Shown: piece by piece, positions 23,585-32,000 of the stretch
Layout: every line of letters begins with the position of its first letter
Numbering within the stretch: the stretch's first letter is position 1
Source of the DNA: JAALLB01 sp964502215
GTDB taxonomy: Bacteria; Pseudomonadota; Alphaproteobacteria; Rhizobiales; Rhizobiaceae
Direction: 5' to 3'
DNA length: 64,000 bases
Assembly: GCA_964502215.1 (NCBI GenBank)
Contig: CAZCUN010000009.1
Coordinates: 9,052-73,051, forward strand
Program-made: the position numbers and the translations under genes
Notes under the pieces: model-generated
What the model was told of the DNA's origin: nothing
Databases searched by the model: none
Seen by the model: only the letters and a program-made list of their open reading frames with translations

Positions 23585-24654
23585 AGCGAAGGGAATTGAT
23601 AAAAGCTGGTGTAATACTAGGAATTGCAGGAATTTCAGCTAAGCCAACTTTTGCAGGGGACGTGAATACGTTTCACGTCCCGCCAGAAGAAGCACTCCAT
23701 GAACTCACCTTTATGCAATGGCCTGTTAGCAGGCGCGTGCATCACGATAGTTATTTTTTGGATATTCTTCAAAAGACCATCGCGAATATTGCGAATACAA
23801 TTAGTGAATTTGAACCTGTAATCATGCTGGCAGCTAAGGTTGATCATGCAAAAGCACGCAAACAACTTTCTGACAATGTTGAACTTTGGGATATTCCGAC
23901 AGAAGATTTGTGGTGTCGCGATTCTGGTCCTATCTTTGCAAAAGATCAAAGTGGCAAACTGGCGATAAGCCATATCCAGTTTAATGGTTGGGGAAATAAA
24001 CAAGTCCATCACCATGATGGCAATGTTACAAAACTGATCGCAGAACGTCTTCAACTTCCTCTTATATCAACTGGACTAAAGGGTGAAGGCGGTGGCGTTG
24101 AACATGATGGCCACGGATTACTCATGGCGCATGAAAGTTCCTGGGTTAATAAAAACCGAAATCCGAATCTTTCCCGTGATGATATAGAGCAGTTGCTTCT
24201 CAAAGCTTATGGTGCAAACCAGATGATCTGGACAAAAGGGGTTTATGGGGAAGATATTACAGATTACCATATTGACAGCCTTGCACGCTTTACAGGCAAA
24301 GAACGAGTGTTGATAAACTTGCCCGAAGAACCTTATTTGAAAGACCCATTTCACAAGGCGGCCTTTGAAACCCATGATAAATTAATAGCGAGCGGACTTA
24401 AGGTTGAGGTTATTCCCGAGCCTAATAAACGCCGTGTTAAAGGCTTTGATTTTGTTGCTTCCTACGCAAATTACTATGCTTGTAATGGTGCAATTATCTC
24501 TGCTCAATTTGGCGACAATGAAACAGACGCAATTGCAGTTGAAGCCTTAAAACGCAACTATAATAATCGTGAGATTATTACGCTTAATGTTGATGCATTG
24601 GGTGAAGTTGGTGGCGGCATACATTGTGCTACTCAGCAAATGCCAAAAACCTAA
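23581..24654 (+). CDS. Agmatine deiminase/peptidyl-arginine deiminase family protein with Tat-like signal
   Basis: Guanidino-group hydrolase family that includes agmatine deiminase (agmatine to N-carbamoylputrescine). Active-site elements are present: DLWCRDSGPIF, GGGVEHDGHG, DYHIDSLARF and the nucleophile Cys in GGGIHCATQQMP near the end. The N-terminus MKRRELIKAGVILGIAG with a cut near TFAG is a twin-arginine type signal (RR followed by hydrophobic core), so the enzyme is probably periplasmic, unlike cytoplasmic AguA. It overlaps dadA by four bases and so is under the same glycine riboswitch. Its 3' end overlaps the convergent arfB by four bases. Substrate is uncertain. Confidence 0.85.
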   Translation: MKRRELIKAGVILGIAGISAKPTFAGDVNTFHVPPEEALHELTFMQWPVSRRVHHDSYFLDILQKTIANIANTISEFEPVIMLAAKVDHAKARKQLSDNVELWDIPTEDLWCRDSGPIFAKDQSGKLAISHIQFNGWGNKQVHHHDGNVTKLIAERLQLPLISTGLKGEGGGVEHDGHGLLMAHESSWVNKNRNPNLSRDDIEQLLLKAYGANQMIWTKGVYGEDITDYHIDSLARFTGKERVLINLPEEPYLKDPFHKAAFETHDKLIASGLKVEVIPEPNKRRVKGFDFVASYANYYACNGAIISAQFGDNETDAIAVEALKRNYNNREIITLNVDALGEVGGGIHCATQQMPKT

Positions 24655-25079
24655 TCCAAATCAATCTTGCCGCTACGGTTTTTCTTAGTCATGCCACGCT
24701 TCACCTTGCTTTCAAGTCTGCGCTTTTTTGCTCCCAATGTAGGTCTAGTCGGAATGCGTTTTTTAGGGATAAACGCTGCTTTTCGAATAATCTCTTTTAA
24801 ACGGTCAACAGCATCTTTGCGGTTTGCTTCTTGGGTGCGAAAACTTTCAGCAATCAATACCAACTCGCCTTCTTTTGTCAGGCGACTATCACCACTTTGA
24901 AGAATTTTCATTTTGACGCGATGTGGCAGATTTTCTGATTGCGCCACATTAAATCGCAATTGTACCGCAGTTGAAACCTTGTTGACGTTTTGTCCGCCAG
25001 GGCCACTAGAGCGCACGAACTTTTCTTGAAGCTCTGTCTCGTCTATTGAAATATTAGCGGTAATTATGATTTCTGCCAT
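24651..25079 (-). CDS. arfB: Alternative ribosome-rescue peptidyl-tRNA hydrolase ArfB (YaeJ)
   Basis: Frees ribosomes stalled without a stop codon. The small release-factor domain has RSSGPGGQNVNKVSTAVQL with the GGQ at 28-30, and the C-terminal tail is rich in Lys/Arg (KKRIPTRPTLGAKKRRLESK...), which in E. coli enters the empty mRNA channel. The start is placed at MAEIIITANI (25079); a longer frame to 25103 exists but has no better ribosome site. It follows trmB on the same strand and its stop overlaps the convergent agmatine deiminase gene. Confidence 0.93.
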   Translation of the reverse strand: MAEIIITANISIDETELQEKFVRSSGPGGQNVNKVSTAVQLRFNVAQSENLPHRVKMKILQSGDSRLTKEGELVLIAESFRTQEANRKDAVDRLKEIIRKAAFIPKKRIPTRPTLGAKKRRLESKVKRGMTKKNRSGKIDLD

Positions 25080-25110
25080 GACTACATTATAAAGCAGGCG
25101 CAAGATTTAG

Positions 25111-25812
25111 CTATATGCGTTTGAAACGCAGATAACAGGGCGTGCGTTCTTCGCGTATTGCCTTTGCCTCATAGCGGGTTCTTGTCCAATTTTCATAAGG
25201 TGTATGCCAGTCGCTTGCAGTTTGCGCTTGCCATTCAAAATCATCATGGCTGTCACAATGATTGAGCGTCCAATTGATGTAAGTATCAATATCAGAAGCA
25301 AAATGGAAAATGCCTTGAGGCTTTAGAACGCGAGAAAAGCGTGTCAGATTTTTCTGGCTAACAAAGCGACGCTTCCAATGTTTTTTCTTTGGCCAAGGAT
25401 CAGGGTAAAGCAGATCAACACGGTCAATGCAGCCATCAGGCAACCAGTCGAGCAATTCCGTTGCATCTTCATCATAAAGTCGGATATTTGTGAGCTTATA
25501 CTCATCAATAGCACTAAGTGCTTTTGCCATGGAATTTACAAATGGTTCAACACCAATATATCCAATATGTGGATTTGTTCTGGCCTGATGAATAAGGTGC
25601 TCGCCACCGCCAAAGCCACTTTCAAGCACAATAAATTCAGGGGCATGCGAGAACGCGCCTGCAAGGTCATCAAGCTTTGGTTGGCTTACATCAAATATTA
25701 ATTTTGGAAGAAGCTCATCCAATAATTTTTGCTGAGGAAGTGATAGGTTTTTTGCCTTGCGCCGTCCAAAAAAAGCCTCTGAACGGCGGAAGGGGTGTTC
25801 TTGTTCATTCAC
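25111..25812 (-). CDS. trmB: tRNA (guanine-N7-)-methyltransferase TrmB
   Basis: Methylates N7 of guanine 46 in tRNA using SAM. The 233 residues show RRKAKNLSLPQQKLLDELLP at the start, SAM motif VLESGFGGGEHLIHQA, the RNA-binding DLLYPDPWPKKKHWKRRFV signature and the C-terminal TRYEAKAIREERTPCYL. It begins four bases after metK, the SAM synthetase, which fits its need for that cofactor. Standard order in Rhizobiales. Confidence 0.96.
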   Translation of the reverse strand: MNEQEHPFRRSEAFFGRRKAKNLSLPQQKLLDELLPKLIFDVSQPKLDDLAGAFSHAPEFIVLESGFGGGEHLIHQARTNPHIGYIGVEPFVNSMAKALSAIDEYKLTNIRLYDEDATELLDWLPDGCIDRVDLLYPDPWPKKKHWKRRFVSQKNLTRFSRVLKPQGIFHFASDIDTYINWTLNHCDSHDDFEWQAQTASDWHTPYENWTRTRYEAKAIREERTPCYLRFKRI

Positions 25813-25816
25813 ATTA

Positions 25817-27088
25817 TTAAGCAGATTTTACTGCTTCTTTTAGAGCTTTTGTGAGATCTGTTTTCTCCCAAGAAAAAGCTCCTTTGCGATTTGATTTGCG
25901 ACCAAAGTGACCGTAAGCAGCGGTTTGTGCATAAATTGGTTTATTCAAATCAAGATGTTTGCGAATGCCTGTTGGCGATAAATCCATACACTGGCGAATA
26001 GCATCTTCAAGCTTCCCATCAGGTGTATTGCCGGTACCATGCGTATCAACATAAATCGAAAGCGGTTGTGCTACACCAATCGCATAAGACAATTGAATAG
26101 TACATTTATCTGCAAGCTTTGCTGCTACAACGTTTTTCGCTAAATAACGTGCTGCATAAGCTGCTGAACGGTCAACTTTTGTCGTATCTTTACCAGAAAA
26201 CGCCCCACCACCGTGAGGTGCTGCACCACCATATGTATCAACGATAATCTTACGGCCTGTAAGACCAGCATCGCCATCAGGGCCGCCGATAACGAATTTA
26301 CCTGTTGGGTTAATATACCAGTCACAATCAGAAGCGATTGGCAAATTACCGCCCAGAGCTTCATTGATATAAGGTTCAATAACCTTGCGTACTTTCGCAG
26401 AATCCCAGCTTGCATCCATGTGCTGTGTAGAAACAACAATGCCAGTGACTTCTTTTGGCTTGCCATCTTCATAGCGCACTGTAATTTGTGATTTTGCATC
26501 AGGGCCTAATTTGCCTGCTTCACCTTCGCCAGATTTGCGTGCCTTAGCCATTAGCTCAAGAATTTTGTGGCTGTAATAAATTGGAGCAGGCATTAGATCA
26601 GGCGTTTCTGTACATGCATAACCAAACATAATGCCTTGGTCACCAGCACCTTCTTCACCTTGCTTATCAGAAGCATTATCGACACCTTGTGCGATGTCTG
26701 CTGATTGCGCGTGAAGCAACACATCAATCTTTGCTGTTTTATGGTGGAAACCTTCTTGCTCATAGCCAATATCACGGATCGCACGACGTGCAGCTGCACG
26801 AAAACGACCCGGTGCAACGACTGGATTGCCGCTTGCATCTTTGACAATATTGCCAGCCTTGTCTTTTTTACAAAGCGTATCAGGAAGGCGAACCTCACCT
26901 GCAATAACAACACGATTGGTTGTGGCAAGTGTTTCAGCAGCAATACGGACTGTCCAAGGATCAACGCCTGTTTTAATTGCTTCCTTATAGATCAAATCCA
27001 CAATTTCATCTGAAATGCGGTCACAGACTTTATCAGGGTGTCCTTCGGAAACAGACTCACTTGTAAAAAGATAATTCTGACGTGCCAT
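25817..27088 (-). CDS. metK: S-adenosylmethionine synthetase
   Basis: Makes SAM from methionine and ATP. The 423-residue protein has FTSESVSEGHPDKVCDRISD (ATP site), GEEGAGDQGIMFGYA, the P-loop-like GGAAPHGGGAFSGKD and the C-terminal AYGHFGRK. Its length, slightly more than E. coli, includes the insert near 75-95 seen in Rhizobiales. The 5' leader has a perfect inverted repeat (27107-27126) just before the GGAGAG ribosome site. It lies between praR and trmB. Confidence 0.97.
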   Translation of the reverse strand: MARQNYLFTSESVSEGHPDKVCDRISDEIVDLIYKEAIKTGVDPWTVRIAAETLATTNRVVIAGEVRLPDTLCKKDKAGNIVKDASGNPVVAPGRFRAAARRAIRDIGYEQEGFHHKTAKIDVLLHAQSADIAQGVDNASDKQGEEGAGDQGIMFGYACTETPDLMPAPIYYSHKILELMAKARKSGEGEAGKLGPDAKSQITVRYEDGKPKEVTGIVVSTQHMDASWDSAKVRKVIEPYINEALGGNLPIASDCDWYINPTGKFVIGGPDGDAGLTGRKIIVDTYGGAAPHGGGAFSGKDTTKVDRSAAYAARYLAKNVVAAKLADKCTIQLSYAIGVAQPLSIYVDTHGTGNTPDGKLEDAIRQCMDLSPTGIRKHLDLNKPIYAQTAAYGHFGRKSNRKGAFSWEKTDLTKALKEAVKSA

Positions 27089-27106
27089 TAATTTCTCTCC
27101 AAAATG

Positions 27107-27126
27107 ATATAAAGCTTGCTTTATAT
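27107..27126. promoter_or_regulatory. Perfect inverted repeat upstream of metK
   Basis: ATATAAAGC and GCTTTATAT are a perfect 9-base inverted repeat with a 2-base centre, 19 bases before the metK ATG. ArsR-family regulators of SAM metabolism (SahR, SamR) are known to bind palindromes upstream of metK and related genes in proteobacteria; whether this is such an operator is inference. Confidence 0.45.
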
Positions 27127-27204
27127 GTTTAAACTAATGAGGTTATTGTCGTCTTCAGCGAAAAGGTCAAGAATTTGTTTTTATATAAACTGCATAAATT
27201 TGCA

Positions 27205-27618
27205 TTATTCTTCTTCATTCGCGATAGCGCGCGTAAGATCGATGACCTTTTTGCGAATATTTGTATCTTTGATATTCGTAAATGCCTTGATTAACTGAAT
27301 GCCTTCTGAGGAGGAAAGAAAATCAACAAAGTAATTCGACGCCTCTCCCTCAGCAAATTGTCCAACCGTTGGTTTTTGCGTTCCCGGCACATCTTCAAAG
27401 AAAAAAGAGACCGGCACTTCCAAAATTTCTGAAAGACTTTGTAGCCTGCTCGCGCTTATACGATTAGAGCCTTTTTCGTATTTTTGAACTTGTTGAAATG
27501 TAACGCCTAAACTCCCACCCAATTTTTCTTGGCTTAACCCAAGCATCGTTCTTTTAAGTCTGACACGCATACCCACATGTGTATCTATGGGGTGAGGTAC
27601 TTTTATTTCTTCTGCCAT
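27205..27618 (-). CDS. praR: XRE-family transcriptional regulator, PraR/PhrR type
   Basis: A 137-residue regulator with one helix-turn-helix: RLKRTMLGLSQEKLGGSLGV then QQVQKYEKGSNRISASRL, ending with a Rhizobiales-specific tail (SFFFEDVPG..., SSSEGIQLIKAF). Sequence and place between lnt and metK match PraR/PhrR, which in rhizobia and Azorhizobium controls symbiosis, biofilm or acid-response genes. Targets here are unknown. The 5' gap to lnt contains a perfect inverted repeat (27707-27725) that may be its operator. Confidence 0.85.
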   Translation of the reverse strand: MAEEIKVPHPIDTHVGMRVRLKRTMLGLSQEKLGGSLGVTFQQVQKYEKGSNRISASRLQSLSEILEVPVSFFFEDVPGTQKPTVGQFAEGEASNYFVDFLSSSEGIQLIKAFTNIKDTNIRKKVIDLTRAIANEEE

Positions 27619-27706
27619 ATTTTATCCACCACGATGCTTATCTATTCTTTATTGCGGGCCCCATTTTTGCTATATCATTGGATACAAAGAAAATTGTAAA
27701 AATTCA

Positions 27707-27725
27707 ATACGCAAGCATTGCGTAT
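27707..27725. promoter_or_regulatory. Inverted repeat between lnt and praR
   Basis: ATACGCAA and TTGCGTAT flank a 3-base centre, a perfect 8-base inverted repeat 89 bases before the praR start and 11 bases after the lnt stop. It may be a praR operator or, on the minus strand with TTGAATTTTT following, a weak lnt terminator. Confidence 0.4.
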
Positions 27726-27736
27726 GTAAAACTCTG

Positions 27737-29335
27737 TTAGGCGTTATATTTTCTTAAGGACAAAAGTCCCATGAAAAAGAAAACGCCAAATATAATCCAA
27801 AGCAATTTTCCGCTCCAGATTTTAAATAGTGTAGGCTTAAGGGCAATTGGTAGCTTTGAATCGATAAAACCTGCTTGGCCTAATGGCAATTGTTGAATTG
27901 TACGGCCATAAGCATCATAAACACCAGATACACCCGAATTTGCAACACGCACAACAGGCAAACCTTCTTCAACACCTCTAAGAATAGCTTGTCTTAAATG
28001 TTGATACGGCCCTGGGGTATTTCCAAACCAAGCGTCATTTGTAAGATTAACAATCCAGCCAGGTCTTTCTGCTTCATTCCACAAATTACCAGAGAAAATT
28101 ATTTCGTAACAAATCAAAGCAAGTATCTTTGGCCCTATGCCAGTTGATAATAATTTTCTTGAACTACCTGGTTCAAACCCACCATCTTGATTGGCTAATT
28201 GTTCTATGCCTAAATTTTGCGCAACTTTTTTAAATGGCACATATTCCCCAAATGGTACTAAATGGGTTTTATCAGCGGCTGAAACAATTTCGCCTTGATG
28301 ATTGATTACATAAATTGAATTAAAGACGAACCCCTCACCTCCAGAAGTTGCTGCTTCTGCTCGCGCTGCCCCTGTTAAAAGATTAGTACCTTCTGGTAAC
28401 ATTGCGCCTATAGATGCAAGGGTGTCACGACGTTCTGTCAAAAGATAAGGAAAGGCTGATTCAGGCCAAATCAAATGCGTTGTACCTGAAAGCCCTTGTT
28501 TTTCTTCTTCTTTACCAACGCTAGTAGATAAATCCATATAGGTTTGAAAATTTTCAGCTTCCTTGTCTCTATCAAACTTATAGCGTTGATCTATATTTGG
28601 TTGAATTAACCGCAGTTCAACCTCAGGTACAAAATCTGTTGTAGCTTCTTGTAGCCGCCATACTCCATAACCAACATGCGTTACAGCAAATAGACATGAT
28701 AATATGAATGCAAATTTTCTGGTTCTGCTTTGATTATCAATACCCGGCACAATGGCACCTGCAGTTGAAAATACAAAAACGGCGAATGCCGTCATCCCAT
28801 AAATTCCAACAACAGATGATGACTGCATCATTACAGGGGTGAAATAAGCTGCTCCACTAATTGGGTTCCATGGAAACCCTGTTGCAACAAATCCGCGCAA
28901 ATATTCAAAAAGTGTAAAACATGCTGCAAGCATGAAAAGGCGCCCTGTATCACCAGACCAGAAGAGCCTAGCAATCGATGTTGCAGCGCCCCAAAATAAA
29001 GCTAAGGCTAATGGAACAGCGACAATTGCAATGGGTAGAGCCCATAAAAAATCTTCCGCTTCCACCAAAAATGCATTGCCTATCCACCAAAGGCCTGCAA
29101 AAAAATACCCAAAGCCAAAGAAAAAACCTGGCTTAAATCCATCCATCAATTTTGCAAACATATTTGTTGATGGTTCACTGGCAGCGCCATCCATCAGCCA
29201 AACTAAAACTGGAAATGTAAAGAATAGCACAAAGACCAAATCAAAAGGAGGCATTGCCAATGCTGAGATAAAGCCAGCTAAAAGAGCTGTTCCATATCTC
29301 TGCCAGCCTGATAATAAAATAAACCAGCCTGCCAA
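27737..29335 (-). CDS. lnt: Apolipoprotein N-acyltransferase
   Basis: Inner-membrane enzyme that adds the third acyl chain to lipoproteins. The N-terminal half has six or more hydrophobic segments, the C-terminal half is a nitrilase domain with the Glu-Lys-Cys triad: LIWPESAFPY, KTHLVPFGEYVPF and LICYEIIFSG. The 532 residues are normal. The frame has no ATG near the N-terminus; TTG at 29335 (LAGWFILLSG) is the only usual start codon, and the family's first residues align with codons just before it. Rhizobial order tlyC-lnt(actA)-praR-metK. Confidence 0.93.
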   Translation of the reverse strand: MAGWFILLSGWQRYGTALLAGFISALAMPPFDLVFVLFFTFPVLVWLMDGAASEPSTNMFAKLMDGFKPGFFFGFGYFFAGLWWIGNAFLVEAEDFLWALPIAIVAVPLALALFWGAATSIARLFWSGDTGRLFMLAACFTLFEYLRGFVATGFPWNPISGAAYFTPVMMQSSSVVGIYGMTAFAVFVFSTAGAIVPGIDNQSRTRKFAFILSCLFAVTHVGYGVWRLQEATTDFVPEVELRLIQPNIDQRYKFDRDKEAENFQTYMDLSTSVGKEEEKQGLSGTTHLIWPESAFPYLLTERRDTLASIGAMLPEGTNLLTGAARAEAATSGGEGFVFNSIYVINHQGEIVSAADKTHLVPFGEYVPFKKVAQNLGIEQLANQDGGFEPGSSRKLLSTGIGPKILALICYEIIFSGNLWNEAERPGWIVNLTNDAWFGNTPGPYQHLRQAILRGVEEGLPVVRVANSGVSGVYDAYGRTIQQLPLGQAGFIDSKLPIALKPTLFKIWSGKLLWIIFGVFFFMGLLSLRKYNA

Positions 29336-29465
29336 GTTTTCTATATTTGATATGACCCGTGTTATGGTATTTCCCCTAAAGTCATTCTGCTGAAAAAGCG
29401 AATCAAAAAGTACCCTACGTTATGCTTAAACGATAGAGAAACAAATGGGAATTAACTGATAATAA

Positions 29466-30509
29466 TTAAACACGCTTCAATCGTCTTCTAGACGATCTAA
29501 TAATTTCTACACGCTTAATTCGCCGCGGGTCAGCAGCTAAAACACGGAACTCAAAACCATTATTATTTATAACTTCGCCCCGCACTGGTATACGGCCTGT
29601 AATATCAAAAATAAGACCGCCAATTGTGTCAACATCGTCTTCATGTTCACCAAAGGCAAATTCATCACCTAGCAGTTCGCGAATATCATCAAGCTCGGCC
29701 TTAGCATCGCAAATGAACGTGCCGTCACCTTTGTCTTTGATGAGCACATCTTCATCATCATGCTCATCTTCAATTTCGCCGACAATTTCTTCTACAACAT
29801 CTTCAAGCGTAACAAGCCCATCAGTGCCGCCATATTCGTCAATAACTAAAGCAATCTGTTTACGGTCAGCTTGCATGCGCGCCATTAATTCACGAGCACC
29901 CATGGAAGGCGGCACAAACATAACCTCACGCAAAATTTTTAAACTGGAAATTGGTTTGGCAAGACTAACTTTCTTAAGATCAAGATTAGCAGGCAGCTTG
30001 CTTTTTCGCTTAGTCGTTTCAGCTTTGGTCAAAGATGAAGTTTTAGTTATATGTGCAACTACATCGCGGATGTGTACCATGCCTTTTGGATCATCCATGG
30101 TTTCACCATAAACAGGCATGCGAGAATGTCCTGATTCTTCAAATATTTTTAAAAGTTCGGCAAGCGTAATGTCTTCTGTAACTGCCATGATATCTGCACG
30201 TGGCACCATAAGATCCTGCACACGCACATCGCGCAGGCGTAAAATACTAGTGAGCATATTGCGCTCATCCAGTGACAATCCTTCGGCGATGCCTTGTCCT
30301 TCAGAAAGCGCGTCTTCCAGATCTTCGCGAATGGTTGTGCCATTTTTCTTTCGGCCAAAAAATCCATATACCCAAGAAAACAGATAATCTACCTTGCTGC
30401 GTCCATCAGTTTCTGCAACAGGAACAAGTGATTTAGCTGGCTCAAGCGGATCTTCAATCCCAGAATCAGAATTTGATATCTCTTTAGAAGTTTGAGTGTT
30501 TTCACTCAT
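29466..30509 (-). CDS. tlyC: CorC/TlyC-like CBS-domain protein
   Basis: A 347-residue cytoplasmic protein of the hemolysin-C/CorC group. After a charged start come two CBS domains (VRVQDLMVPRADIMAV and MFVPPSMGARELMARMQ...VIDEYGGTDGLVTLEDVVEE) and a C-terminal CorC_HlyC domain (FGEHEDDVDTIGGLIF). CorC is linked to magnesium and cobalt efflux in enterobacteria; in Rhizobiales the role is unproven. An unusually long Lys-rich insert (about residues 175-195) separates the CBS domains. It overlaps ybeY by four bases. Confidence 0.88.
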   Translation of the reverse strand: MSENTQTSKEISNSDSGIEDPLEPAKSLVPVAETDGRSKVDYLFSWVYGFFGRKKNGTTIREDLEDALSEGQGIAEGLSLDERNMLTSILRLRDVRVQDLMVPRADIMAVTEDITLAELLKIFEESGHSRMPVYGETMDDPKGMVHIRDVVAHITKTSSLTKAETTKRKSKLPANLDLKKVSLAKPISSLKILREVMFVPPSMGARELMARMQADRKQIALVIDEYGGTDGLVTLEDVVEEIVGEIEDEHDDEDVLIKDKGDGTFICDAKAELDDIRELLGDEFAFGEHEDDVDTIGGLIFDITGRIPVRGEVINNNGFEFRVLAADPRRIKRVEIIRSSRRRLKRV

Positions 30510-30994
30510 ATTAGCTGTTCATCTTCATAAGGGTTGGCTATGCCAAGTTCATCCAAAATCTTTATTTCAAGACTTTCCATTTGGAAAGCCTCTTCATCCG
30601 TTTCATGATCATACCCAAAAAGATGTAAAAATCCATGAATAACAAGATGACTTAAATGGTCATTGAATTCTTTATTTTCAAGAGCAGCTTCACGCTTTGT
30701 TGTTTCAAGCGAAACAATGATGTCACCCAAAATCGTGCCAGCAGTTTCACCAATTGCAATTTCTTCGCTCGGAAATGACAATACATTCGTTGGCTTATCT
30801 TTACCGCGCCATTGTTTGTTCAAACTTTGAAGAGTTTTATCACTAGCGAGTACAAGACTTAACTCTGCGTCTTTTGCAAACTTTAAAGAACCGTATTTTA
30901 TGCTCTCGCTTAAAATATTCACAACTCTTGCCAAAAAAGCTACTTCATCAATTTGCACATTATCTTCTAGTGCCAGGTCAATCTTTGGTATCAT
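30506..30994 (-). CDS. ybeY: Endoribonuclease YbeY
   Basis: Zinc-dependent RNase in 16S rRNA 3'-end maturation and 70S quality control. The metal site HGFLHLFGYDH is intact near residue 127, and NVLSFP and GDIIVSLETT are conserved. The start is placed at MIPKIDLAL (30994), giving 162 residues; the longer frame to 31027 lies inside phoH. It overlaps phoH by 17 bases and tlyC by four, so all are in one transcript. Confidence 0.94.
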   Translation of the reverse strand: MIPKIDLALEDNVQIDEVAFLARVVNILSESIKYGSLKFAKDAELSLVLASDKTLQSLNKQWRGKDKPTNVLSFPSEEIAIGETAGTILGDIIVSLETTKREAALENKEFNDHLSHLVIHGFLHLFGYDHETDEEAFQMESLEIKILDELGIANPYEDEQLI

Positions 30995-32000
30995 CTTGCT
31001 TTTTCTTTTTGCGAAGAACATCATCATAAGCGTTTACTATTTCGGCAACTAACCTATGGCGAACAACATCTTTTGCGCTGAACCTTATTCTCGAAACACC
31101 TTTAATGCCGCCTAATAAATCTAGTGCCTCAACCAGACCTGATTTTACCCCTCTAGGTAAATCAACCTGACTTGGATCACCTGTTACAATCATTCGGGAG
31201 TTTTCACCCAAGCGGGTGAGAAACATCTTCATCTGCATTGATGTTGTGTTTTGCGCCTCATCCAGAATTACAGCAGCATTTGAAAGGGTACGACCTCGCA
31301 TAAATGCAAGTGGTGCAATTTCGATTGTGCCTGAAGTTAGTGCGCGTTCAACTTGTTCTCCTGGGATCATATCATAAAGCGCATCATATAATGGGCGCAG
31401 ATAAGGATCGACTTTGTCTTTCATATCACCTGGTAAAAAACCAAGGCGCTCGCCAGCCTCAACCGCTGGTCTTGATAAAATAATTCTATCAATTGCGCCA
31501 CGCTCCATTAAAGCTGCTGCATAAGCAACAGCTAAATAAGTTTTGCCCGTACCAGCAGGCCCTACACCAAAGACAAGCTCTGAGCGATCCATCGCACGAA
31601 TGTAAGCGTCTTGTGTTGGGGTTCTTGCTTGAATAACTTTCTTGCGCGTTCCAATTTTTGCCATCGAAAGCATGGAGGTTTTTTCCGTGCCCGGTAGCGA
31701 AAGCTGATTATCTGCGGCTGCCATTCGAATGGCACCATCGACATCACCTTGTTCAACTGTATCACCTGTCTCAAGACGTGCGTATAAATGTTCAAGTGCT
31801 ATTTGAGCTTGTCTAATAGCAGTGCTTTCACCCTTGAGATTTACTTCATTCCCCCGCGCAACTGCTTCTATATTAAGCTGCTGTTCTAACATTGCTAGGT
31901 GCTGATCATATTGACCAAAAAGTAGTGAAGCTAAAGTATTGTCTTTAAACTCAAGTGCAATGTGTTCAAATTCTTGCGATGATTTTTCGTTTTTAGTCAA
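30978..32000 (-). CDS. phoH: PhoH-family ATPase
   Basis: A 340-residue PhoH-like P-loop ATPase/RNA helicase-like protein. An N-terminal KH-like part is followed by GVGPAGTGKTYLAVAYA (Walker A), VILDEAQNTT (Walker B) and MIVTGDPSQVDLPRG. Linked to RNA turnover with YbeY by conserved pairing in many bacteria. The start is TTG at 32000, just after the miaB stop (TGATTG), with AAGGA about 9 bases upstream inside miaB. Confidence 0.93.
   Translation of the reverse strand: MTKNEKSSQEFEHIALEFKDNTLASLLFGQYDQHLAMLEQQLNIEAVARGNEVNLKGESTAIRQAQIALEHLYARLETGDTVEQGDVDGAIRMAAADNQLSLPGTEKTSMLSMAKIGTRKKVIQARTPTQDAYIRAMDRSELVFGVGPAGTGKTYLAVAYAAALMERGAIDRIILSRPAVEAGERLGFLPGDMKDKVDPYLRPLYDALYDMIPGEQVERALTSGTIEIAPLAFMRGRTLSNAAVILDEAQNTTSMQMKMFLTRLGENSRMIVTGDPSQVDLPRGVKSGLVEALDLLGGIKGVSRIRFSAKDVVRHRLVAEIVNAYDDVLRKKKKQDDTKD

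Noticed and set aside
27089..27204. SAM riboswitch before metK
   Set aside because: No recognisable SAM-I, SAM-II or SAM-V core; only the palindrome at 27107-27126.
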